Source: a bacterium (GTDB taxonomy: Bacteria > Bacillota > Clostridia > Lachnospirales > Lachnospiraceae). From it: DNA of 64,000 bases. A program made the translations under genes and the position numbers. The stretch covers positions 383,609-447,608 of the forward strand of contig JAMPFT010000001.1 in the NCBI GenBank assembly GCA_023664305.1, given 5' to 3'. Within the stretch, counting starts at the first letter, position 1, and each line of letters starts with the position of its first letter. This document shows positions 54,062 to 61,719 of the stretch, piece by piece. The notes beneath the pieces were generated by a model, which ran no database searches, was not told the DNA's origin, and saw only the letters and a program-made list of their open reading frames with translations.

Positions 54062-55840
54062 TTAGTTTGCCTTCTGGTTGTCGGGAAGCTTTGTGGTCTT
54101 GCCGTCCTGGTAAGCTTCCTGTCTCTGATCCAGGATCTCCTGGTAACCCATATTCAGGTATTCCTGAGCGTACTGGTCATACAGAGCGTCGAACTCCTCG
54201 GGCTTGCACATTACCAGCGCTTCCTTGAACTCTGCATACTTCATCTGCAGGTCGCCGCGGTACTCGTCCACAGCGGGGATGGATACTGCAAACAGCGCGT
54301 CACTGATGGGATAGCCCAGCTCAGCTCTCTTCACATTCAGGTCATAAGAAGCGATGATCTCATCCGTGAAGTCCTGAGGATAGCCTTTCGGGGAGTTGAT
54401 GCGGATATTGTCGTACATATCGCCGACGTTTCTCGCCTCGATGACAACACACCAGTAGTCCTTGTTGCCGTTGTAACCCAACTTATACTCGCCCTCGTAG
54501 TCGTTTACCGCCGACTCAAAGCCGTTCTCGTCCAGGACATAAGTCTCGCCCTCGATACCCCACTGGATAGTGTGCAGATTATCCGGCTGAATCATCCACT
54601 CCATGTACATCCAGGCAGCCTTGATCTGGTCGTCCGATGCAAAGGAGGAGAAGCCGATGGTCATACCGAACGGGTTGTCTGCACGGGAAAGAGGATAGTC
54701 GCCGGTCAGAGGATCCGCCGCGATCTTCCTTGCCTCGTCCTCCGCGCTGCCTACGGTGTAAATCGCCAGCTCCGCATCCGGGTTCTGCGCATAGAAGTTA
54801 TCCAGCAGGGCCATGGTAGGAGCCATGTAAGCGCCGTAGGAATAGGTCTTGCCCGCGTAGAAGTTTGCTTCCGCGGTTGCAGCGTCGATGGTGTAGAACT
54901 CGGGGTTGGTGATCCCCAGGTTATAATCCTCGTTCTGATACTTCAGCGCTTTCTTATGAGGCTCCCAGCTGAAGGAAGGGATGTTGAAGTCGCCGTACAT
55001 TGCCCACTCTTCCTCATCCATAGGGAAGGTTCTGGTGCCGTAAACCTGCTCGCCGCCCTGGGAAGCGAACATAGCGCCTCCGCCGGGATGCTCCGCGATA
55101 CCGGCGTCCATAATCTTCTGCATCGCGTCCAGATACTCCTCACGGCCGATGGGAATATGGTCGTATCCTACCTGGCGCAGCCAGTCCATACGGACGAAGG
55201 TGATAAAGTTCGGCGTGGTGTTGTAATAAGGTCTCTCCGCCAGAACGAAATAGGTCTCGTCGTTCATCTCGGTGTAAACCAGCTGGTTGTTTCTTACCAT
55301 GGCGTCATAATAGGTCGGCGCCACCTGCTTGAACTCGTCCAAGTCGATGGCCTGCAGATAGCCGTCCTCGGACCAAGTCGCCAGCTTGTCGTAGTCGTAC
55401 TCCATCAGGATGGTGGGCAGGTTCTGGCTGGACGCCAACAGGGCGTAGTCCTGCATCACCTGGCTTCTGCCGATGGGGATGTACTGCACGGTGATATTGT
55501 ACTTGTCGCCGAAGTTCTCCTGTACCCACTTGGTCCAGTAGTTGTCCTTTACGTCCGGAACGCCCGCCTGGCCTCTGTCGTAGACCGGGATGTTCAGGGT
55601 TACGTTGTCCGCAAAGGCCGTCCAGCCCTCCATGCCCGCCGCAGTGGAGTCACCGCTGTTGTCGGGAGTCTGGCTCTCCTGGCCTCCTGTGCTCTCCTGA
55701 CCGCCGGTGCTCTCCTGCTGCTGGGAATCGCCGGATTCGTCGTTTGTGCCGGCCTGGTTGCCGCAGCCTGCCATAGCGCTGATCGCCATAGCTGTGGTGA
55801 GCGTCAGAGTCAGGAATTTCTGAATTGCTTTCTTCTTCAT
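54062..55840 (-). CDS. Oligosaccharide ABC transporter substrate-binding lipoprotein
   Basis: A family 1 extracellular binding protein of 592 residues, LplA/YtcQ-like. It has a signal peptide with lipobox AISAMAGC (Cys near residue 26), then a Ser/Gly/Gln linker with ESTGGQ repeats, then the binding domain starting GWTAFADNVTLNIPVYDRG. Large binding proteins of this type take up pectin-derived or complex glycan oligomers. It is the third gene of a permease-permease-binding protein operon. The likely ligand is an unsaturated rhamnogalacturonan oligosaccharide, inferred from GH105 and the esterase downstream. Confidence 0.9.
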   Translation of the reverse strand: MKKKAIQKFLTLTLTTAMAISAMAGCGNQAGTNDESGDSQQQESTGGQESTGGQESQTPDNSGDSTAAGMEGWTAFADNVTLNIPVYDRGQAGVPDVKDNYWTKWVQENFGDKYNITVQYIPIGRSQVMQDYALLASSQNLPTILMEYDYDKLATWSEDGYLQAIDLDEFKQVAPTYYDAMVRNNQLVYTEMNDETYFVLAERPYYNTTPNFITFVRMDWLRQVGYDHIPIGREEYLDAMQKIMDAGIAEHPGGGAMFASQGGEQVYGTRTFPMDEEEWAMYGDFNIPSFSWEPHKKALKYQNEDYNLGITNPEFYTIDAATAEANFYAGKTYSYGAYMAPTMALLDNFYAQNPDAELAIYTVGSAEDEARKIAADPLTGDYPLSRADNPFGMTIGFSSFASDDQIKAAWMYMEWMIQPDNLHTIQWGIEGETYVLDENGFESAVNDYEGEYKLGYNGNKDYWCVVIEARNVGDMYDNIRINSPKGYPQDFTDEIIASYDLNVKRAELGYPISDALFAVSIPAVDEYRGDLQMKYAEFKEALVMCKPEEFDALYDQYAQEYLNMGYQEILDQRQEAYQDGKTTKLPDNQKAN

Positions 55841-55927
55841 ACTCTGTTCCTCCTTAAAAAATGTTGATAAGTAACCGCAGTTTCCTGCAACATCTATAGC
55901 CGCCCTTTCGGGGAACTACCTTTAAAA

Positions 55928-56854
55928 TCAACCCTTCACGGAACCGATCATGGCTCCCTTTACGAAATACTTCTGTAAGAAGGGGTAGACGATGATAATG
56001 GGCACTGTCGCGAACATGATGGTCGCCGCCTGCAATACCTCCGGGGTCGTCGGAACCGCGGAGCCCTCCTGGGCCGCCGTGGAAAGAGCCTCCTGGGCCG
56101 TGGATACCAGCAGATAAAGCTTATACTGGAGCATCCGCAGATCGGTACGCATTCTTAAATAGTACAGGTTGTCGCCGTAGCTGTTCCATCTTCCCACCGC
56201 GTAGAACAGTCCCAGAGTTGCAAGGATGGGCTTGCTCAACGGTAAGATGATATAGCGGATAATCTGGAAATAGCTGGCTCCGTCCAGGAAGGCGGATTCC
56301 TCCAGACTGTCCGGGATACTGGAGTGGAAGTAGGTCTTCATGACCAGCATATTGTAAGCGGAATAGATTCCCGGCAGAATCAGCACCCAGAAGTTGTCGA
56401 TCAGGTGCAGATCGTTAAACAGCAGGTAGGTCGGGATCAGGCCGGCCCCGAAGTACATGGGGAACACCAGAAGAAAGGTGATCGTCCGCTTAAAGGGAAG
56501 CTCCTTCTTGGAGAGAGGGTAGGCCGCGCAGAGGCAGGTCACCAGTCCCAGGAAGGTAAAGAGCACGGTGACGATAATACTGAAAATCATGGAATAGATC
56601 ATACTGTCGTCCGAAAACACCTGACGGTAGGCCTCTGTGGTAAAGCCCATAGGCCACAGGGTAACCTTCTGGGCGGACACATAGCTGTTGCCGGATAAAG
56701 ACTTCGCCGTCACATGGATAAAGGGCAGGATACAGGTCATACAGACCAGTACGATGATAATCATCATAATCGCATCGCCAATACGGAATTTATTGATGGC
56801 CCTGCTGCCGTCTCCGGCAGTGCTTTCCTCTTTGTCTTTTATTCTCTTGCTCAT
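55928..56854 (-). CDS. Carbohydrate ABC transporter permease (LplC/YtcP type)
   Basis: A membrane permease of 308 residues with six predicted helices. The cytoplasmic EAA loop reads SIPDSLEESAFLDGASYFQIIRYIILPLSKP near residue 190. The C-terminus YFVKGAMIGSVKG is the typical ending of this subfamily. It forms the channel with the gene 12 bases upstream. No ATPase gene is in the operon, so the pair probably shares a genome-wide MsmX-type ATPase. Confidence 0.92.
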   Translation of the reverse strand: MSKRIKDKEESTAGDGSRAINKFRIGDAIMMIIIVLVCMTCILPFIHVTAKSLSGNSYVSAQKVTLWPMGFTTEAYRQVFSDDSMIYSMIFSIIVTVLFTFLGLVTCLCAAYPLSKKELPFKRTITFLLVFPMYFGAGLIPTYLLFNDLHLIDNFWVLILPGIYSAYNMLVMKTYFHSSIPDSLEESAFLDGASYFQIIRYIILPLSKPILATLGLFYAVGRWNSYGDNLYYLRMRTDLRMLQYKLYLLVSTAQEALSTAAQEGSAVPTTPEVLQAATIMFATVPIIIVYPFLQKYFVKGAMIGSVKG

Positions 56855-56866
56855 TCTTCCACCCCC

Positions 56867-57817
56867 TTAGAATAATCCTTCCTCGCCGAGCCTCTTGGCG
56901 ATCCAGTCCGCTAAGAGCACCAGCCCCAATCCTACCAGGGACTGGAACAGGCCCACCGCCGTGGACATACTGAAACGGTTGCCGTTGAGACCCTTTTGGT
57001 AGATGTAAATTGCCAGCTGATACTGGAACTCTCTGACCTGGCTGTTGTCGAATACCTGCAGGGCCTCGAAGTTGCTGCCCATGAGACGTCCCATATTCAT
57101 GATCAGCAGGGTGACGATGGTTCCCTTGATGCCGGGAAGGGTAATGTGCCAGAGCCGCTTCCAACGGCCCGCGCCGTCGATCATGGCCGCCTCGTACAGC
57201 TCCCCGTTGATCCCGGTGATGGCCGCCAGATAGATGATCGTGCCCCAGCCCATGCCGGCCCAAACGCCGATGAGCAGGTAGGTCACCGCCCAGTGATACT
57301 TCTCCGTCAAAAACGGGATACCCTGTTGGATCAGGCCCATGTTCCGCAACACCACGTTGACCAGACCGGTGGTCGGACGGAACAGCGTCCAGGCCACGCT
57401 GGCGATGATGGGCCAGGAGAGGAAGTGGGGCAGATACAGGATGGTCTGCGTCACTTTCTTAAACTTCGGATAGCGCAGCTCGTTTAAGATCAGCGCCAGG
57501 ATAATCGGCGCCGGGAAGCTGACCAGCATTCCCAACACGTTGAATACGATGGAGTTTCTCAGAGCCCGGTGGAAATCCTTGTCCTTAAAGATCTTGGCAA
57601 ACATCTGCATTCCCACCCACTCGCTGCCGTCATATCCCTTGGCCGGCTTGTAATCCATAAAGACCATTCTCAGGCCCGGATACGCCGCGTAGTTTAAGAT
57701 AAACACCAGCAGAAGCGGAATCGATACCAGCAGCAGAAGCTGCCAGGTGTGGCGGAAGTTCTTTAGAAAAAGCTTCTGCCGTTGTGCGAGACTCATTCTT
57801 TTCGTTTTTTTCTCCAC
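56867..57817 (-). CDS. Carbohydrate ABC transporter permease (LplB/YteP type)
   Basis: A membrane permease of 316 residues with six helices, the EAA loop INGELYEAAMIDGAGRWKRLWHITLPGIKG near residue 205, and the subfamily signature YPGLRMVFMDYKPAKG near residue 50. First gene of the transporter operon, behind a promoter at 57868-57896. YteP/YtcP/YtcQ homologues in Bacillus import rhamnogalacturonan products, matching the enzymes encoded next door. Confidence 0.92.
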   Translation of the reverse strand: MEKKTKRMSLAQRQKLFLKNFRHTWQLLLLVSIPLLLVFILNYAAYPGLRMVFMDYKPAKGYDGSEWVGMQMFAKIFKDKDFHRALRNSIVFNVLGMLVSFPAPIILALILNELRYPKFKKVTQTILYLPHFLSWPIIASVAWTLFRPTTGLVNVVLRNMGLIQQGIPFLTEKYHWAVTYLLIGVWAGMGWGTIIYLAAITGINGELYEAAMIDGAGRWKRLWHITLPGIKGTIVTLLIMNMGRLMGSNFEALQVFDNSQVREFQYQLAIYIYQKGLNGNRFSMSTAVGLFQSLVGLGLVLLADWIAKRLGEEGLF

Positions 57818-57867
57818 TTACTTTCACCCCCTGATTTGATTCGTTGTCATTTCTTACAACTACCTTT

Positions 57868-57896
57868 ATTATGAAACAGGCTCAACCCTCTGTCTA
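57868..57896 (-). promoter_or_regulatory. Promoter of the ABC transporter operon
   Basis: On the minus strand TAGACA (57896-57891), 17 bases, CATAAT (57873-57868). The 310-base divergent region to the AraC gene also has long A/T tracts around 57980-58070; I could not define a convincing plus-strand promoter there. Confidence 0.5.
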
Positions 57897-58128
57897 ATCA
57901 ACAAACGACTAATACTGTGCAAAAACGACCATTTAAAAAGGACCGGTCTCTCAGAAAACCGATCTTTTATCTAAAAAGCTTTAATTTTTTTTAATTTTTT
58001 GCGCATTTTGACGAAAACGATTTTTTCTTTTTCTGGACGCGGGGAACTTTTTTTGATAAAATAAAGGCAGTTCCCAATTCCTTTTGACACTGATATGTTT
58101 GATTTTCCTTGAAAGGCGCGGTGATTTT

Positions 58129-59173
58129 ATGGCAAAACCCAGGCAGACCGTAATCGAATGCAGAAGCTACAACCTCCCCTTACAGTTTCCTCTGCTGCTT
58201 TTGTCCGGAGACCACTGGAAGATTTCGGACATTCCCAGCGACCGCCTGCATTTCCACAACTGCATGGAGATCGGTCTCTGCCGCTCCGACAGCGGGAGTC
58301 TTGTCGTGTACGACGAGCCCGTACCCTTCCGGGCGGGGGATGTGACCGTGATTCCAAAAAATGTTCCCCATACCACCTACAGCACCCCCGGGACGGAAAG
58401 TCTTTGGTCCTATATCTTTTTTGATCCCAAAATCATGTTCCACAATATGGTTCCCGTCTCCTGGAAAAATTACGATTTATCCCTGCGCGCCGGGCGGGAT
58501 CTGCAGATCGTCTTCGGGCAGAACGACTATCCCGGGATTTATCAGATGGTCACTGCCGTGATCCGGGAACTGGAGGAAGAGAAACCTAATTACCAGATCA
58601 ATGTGAGGTGCTTTCTGCTGTCCCTCTGTATTGAATTGGGACGGATTTTCACCTCAGGCGAATTGGGGGGGGGCAAATTCGAATCCGGGGAGCGCCGAAG
58701 GCGCTCCCGCAGGGCTGGTTTTGAGCGCCCCGCAGGGTTCCGGTAAACAGAAGCAGAAACAGGAAAAGGGAAATGCCCTGATTATCGCTCCCGCCCTGGA
58801 CTACGTCGAGCAAAATTACAGCCAGCAGTTCTCCATCGAATATCTGGCGGATCTCTGCCGCTTCAGCCCTACCCATTTCCGCAGGGTGTTCCGGGACATT
58901 ATGCATGTCTCGCCCCTGGACTATGTAAACCATACCCGGATCGCCAACGCGTGCAACCTGCTGCAGAGCACGGAGGACTCGATCCTGGATATCTCGGAAT
59001 CCGTAGGCTTTCATTCCGTCTCCAGCTTTAACCGCTGCTTTATCAAAACCATGCAGATGTCCCCACGGGAGTACCGCAGGATCAATCAGCGCCTGGACGA
59101 CGGTTCGGACTCTCCGTCCATCGTGGGCCGCTCCGGATGGATGCAGCCGGAGAAACCGCAGAAGCATTTTTGA
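58129..59173 (+). pseudogene. AraC-family regulator, frameshifted at a G9 tract
   Basis: The first part, from ATG 58129 (MAKPRQTVIECRSYN), is a cupin sensor domain with DRLHFHNCMEIGLC and PFRAGDVTVIPKNVPHTTYS. The second part is the AraC helix-turn-helix: FSIEYLADLCRFSPTHFRRVFRDIM and ILDISESVGFHSVSSFNRCFIKTM. They lie in different frames, and the switch maps to nine consecutive G at 58665-58673. Eight G (or eleven) would join them into one protein of about 348 residues. It may be phase-variable, a true loss, or a sequencing error. Divergent to the transporter operon, it is the natural candidate for its regulator. Confidence 0.85.
58665..58708. repeat. G9 tract and intragenic palindrome in the AraC linker
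   Basis: Nine G at 58665-58673 are followed by a perfect hairpin GGGAGCGCC-GAA-GGCGCTCCC at 58688-58708. The segment encodes a Gly/Ser/Ala/Pro-rich linker between sensor and DNA-binding domains in the restored frame, and looks like an inserted palindromic element. Confidence 0.8.
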
Positions 59174-59200
59174 GAAAGCCTCCGCGTCAGGATACTTTCT

Positions 59201-59218
59201 GAAATCCTTTCGGATTTC
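59201..59218 (+). terminator. Weak terminator after the AraC gene
   Basis: GAAATCC and GGATTTC form a seven-base stem with a TTTC loop, followed by TTTAAC, 28 bases after the AraC stop. The stem is AT-rich and the T run short. Confidence 0.35.
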
Positions 59219-59346
59219 TTTAACTGTACTATACCACAGATTGGAACGAATCAAAAATCTGTACACCAACGGTATCCCACAGTGCATGAATTGCAACCGA
59301 AAGCGGGCGGATACCGTTTCGCCCGCGGAAAGGCACGGTTCCTAAA

Positions 59347-60765
59347 ATGGAAAATTCGGAAAAAACGGAATTATTTGAGAAGACCCCCGTCCCCCGGGCG
59401 GTCATGACGCTGGCAGTCCCCACGATCTTAAGCTCTCTGGTCATGGTAATCTATAATCTGGCGGATACTTACTTTGTGGGGATGCTGAACGACCCCGTAC
59501 AAAACGCCGCCGTCACCCTCGCCGCTCCGGTGCTTCTGGCCTTCAACGCCATCAATAACCTGTTCGGCGTGGGCTCCTCCAGCATGATGAGCAGAGGACT
59601 GGGTGCCAAAGATTATGACACGGTCTACCGCAGCAGCGCCATCGGTTTCTACTGTGCGCTGCTCTCCGGCGTCCTGTTTTCCGCCCTGTATACGGCCTTC
59701 CGCACTCCCCTGCTCTCCATGCTGGGGGCCGATTCCGTGACCTCTGCCGCCACCGGCAGCTATCTGCTCTGGACGGTGAGCTGCGGCGCGGCCCCCGCCA
59801 TCCTGAATGTGGTCATGGCCTATCTTGTGCGGGCGGAGGGCTCCTCCCTCCACGCCAGCCTCGGCACCATGAGCGGCTGTCTTCTGAATATTATTCTGGA
59901 TCCCGTTTTCATCCTGCCCCGGGGATTAAACATGGGTGCCGCGGGAGCGGGTCTCGCCACCTTTTTATCCAACTGCGCCGCCTGCGTCTATTTCTTTGTC
60001 CTGCTCTTCGTAAAGCGGGGCCGCACCTATGTTTCGGTACGCCCTTCCCTGTTCCGTTTTCGGAAGCCGATCGTGTTCGGCATTCTGGCCGTGGGAATCC
60101 CTGCCTCCATCCAGAACCTTTTGAATGTGACCGGCATGACCGTCTTAAACAACTTTACGGCGGCCTTCGGCGCGGACGCCGTGGCTGCCATGGGGATCTC
60201 CCAGAAGATCAACATGGTTCCCATGCAGATAGCCTTCGGCCTTTCCCAGGGCATCATGCCGCTCATCAGCTACAACTATGCCAGCGGCAATATTCCACGC
60301 ATGAAAAAGACGCTCACCTTCACCGCCAAAATCAATCTCACCTTTATGGCCTCCCTCGCGGCGCTCTATTTTCTGGGCGCGGACTTCCTCATCTCGCTTT
60401 TCATGAAGAATCCCTCCATCATCGCGTACGGCACGCGGTTCCTGCGGGGGCTTTGTCTCGGGATGCCCTTCCTCTGCATGGATTTCCTGGCCGTGGGCGT
60501 CTTCCAAGCCTGCGGTCTCGGCAGGAAGTCCTTAATCTTTGCCCTGCTGCGCAAGATCGTCCTGGAAATCCCGGCGCTTTTTATCCTGAACGCTCTCTTC
60601 CCCCTGTACGGGCTGGCCTACGCCCAGCTTACGGCGGAATCCATCCTTGCCGCCGCGGCGGTTATCGTGCTGATCCGGCTGTTCCGAAAGCTGGAGCGGA
60701 GCAGGAAAGCGGAAGATGCGAGACGAAATTTTCTGCAGAATAAAACGACGCCTGCCCGAAGATAG
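59347..60765 (+). CDS. MATE-family multidrug/cation exporter
   Basis: A polytopic membrane protein of 472 residues with twelve predicted helices. The N-terminus AVMTLAVPTILSSLVMVIYNLADTYFVG and PQNAAVTLAAPVLLAFNAI-type repeats are typical of MATE exporters, with the related stretch FGILAVGIPASIQNLLNVTGMTVLNN in the second half. It exports drugs or cationic metabolites using an ion gradient. The substrate cannot be told from sequence. It is convergent with rsgA with only 49 bases between them. Confidence 0.9.
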   Translation: MENSEKTELFEKTPVPRAVMTLAVPTILSSLVMVIYNLADTYFVGMLNDPVQNAAVTLAAPVLLAFNAINNLFGVGSSSMMSRGLGAKDYDTVYRSSAIGFYCALLSGVLFSALYTAFRTPLLSMLGADSVTSAATGSYLLWTVSCGAAPAILNVVMAYLVRAEGSSLHASLGTMSGCLLNIILDPVFILPRGLNMGAAGAGLATFLSNCAACVYFFVLLFVKRGRTYVSVRPSLFRFRKPIVFGILAVGIPASIQNLLNVTGMTVLNNFTAAFGADAVAAMGISQKINMVPMQIAFGLSQGIMPLISYNYASGNIPRMKKTLTFTAKINLTFMASLAALYFLGADFLISLFMKNPSIIAYGTRFLRGLCLGMPFLCMDFLAVGVFQACGLGRKSLIFALLRKIVLEIPALFILNALFPLYGLAYAQLTAESILAAAAVIVLIRLFRKLERSRKAEDARRNFLQNKTTPARR

Positions 60766-60814
60766 ACGCCGTTTGCTTCCGCGGCTCGTGCCGCAATCCG
60801 TAAAATATTTTCTG

Positions 60815-61711
60815 TCAGGGTCTGCCCTGTCTGTCCGCCCCCCATTTTCTGTTTTTCAGTTCCTCATAAAGCAGGCGGTAATTTTCGTACCGCACCCGGC
60901 TGATCCGCCCTTCTTCCACGGCGGCTCTGACCCCGCAGACCGGCTCCGCCAGATGGGCGCAGCCTCTGAAGCGGCAGTCCTTTTCATATTCCGCAAACTC
61001 CGGGTAATACCGCGCAAGCTGCTCCTTCTCCAGACCAAACAGTCCCAGGGAGCTGAATCCCGGCGTATCCAGAATAAAGGTGTCCTCCCCCGCCGAGAGA
61101 AGCTCCGTATGCCGCGTAGTGTGTCTCCCGCGCTCAATCTTTTCGCTGATCTGTCCCGTCTCCATAACGGTCCCGGACTGAAGACAGTTTACAAGAGAGG
61201 ACTTTCCCACGCCGCTGGGCCCCGCCACCGTCGTGGTTTTTCCCGCGAGCAGACTTTTCAGCCTGTCTATGCCGCTCCCCTGCGCCGCGCTGGTTAAGAC
61301 GGTCTCATAGCCGCAGTCTGCGTAGATGCGCCGGTATTCCTCCCCGACGCCCTCCTCGTCGATATCCTGCTTGTTAAAGCAGATCACGCACGGGATATCC
61401 TGCCGTCCCATCATAATCAGGAACCGGTCCAGCAGATTAAAGTTCGGAGCCGGCTTCACCGCGGAAAAGATCACGAGAGCCTGATCGATATTCGCCACGG
61501 CAGGACGGATCAGCTCGCTGCGCCTGACGAGAAGGACGTCGATATTGCCCAGTCCCTTCTCCCGGTCCAAAACGGTAAACTCCACATCGTCTCCCACCAG
61601 CGGCTTCCTGCCGTCTTTGCGGAACACGCCCTTTGCCTTGCACTCATACACGCGGCCCCGGGCATATACATAGTAAAAGCCTGCAATTCCTTTGACAATC
61701 TTCCCCTGCAT
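60815..61711 (-). CDS. rsgA: Ribosome small subunit-dependent GTPase RsgA
   Basis: A circularly permuted GTPase of 298 residues assisting late 30S maturation. An N-terminal OB fold is followed by G4 VICFNKQDID, then G1 AGPSGVGKSSLVNCL near residue 170, and G3 DTPGFSSLGL. The C-terminal zinc site is visible as CRFRGCAHLAEPVC. The order RsgA-PASTA kinase-PP2C is the usual Firmicutes cluster. It starts eight bases after the kinase gene. Confidence 0.96.
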   Translation of the reverse strand: MQGKIVKGIAGFYYVYARGRVYECKAKGVFRKDGRKPLVGDDVEFTVLDREKGLGNIDVLLVRRSELIRPAVANIDQALVIFSAVKPAPNFNLLDRFLIMMGRQDIPCVICFNKQDIDEEGVGEEYRRIYADCGYETVLTSAAQGSGIDRLKSLLAGKTTTVAGPSGVGKSSLVNCLQSGTVMETGQISEKIERGRHTTRHTELLSAGEDTFILDTPGFSSLGLFGLEKEQLARYYPEFAEYEKDCRFRGCAHLAEPVCGVRAAVEEGRISRVRYENYRLLYEELKNRKWGADRQGRP

Positions 61712-61719
61712 TCCGCACT

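Noticed and set aside
53879-55867. Plus-strand frame of about 660 codons opposite the substrate-binding protein
   Set aside because: The minus-strand gene has a lipobox, start site and family features; the opposite frame is a shadow with Val/Leu-rich composition.
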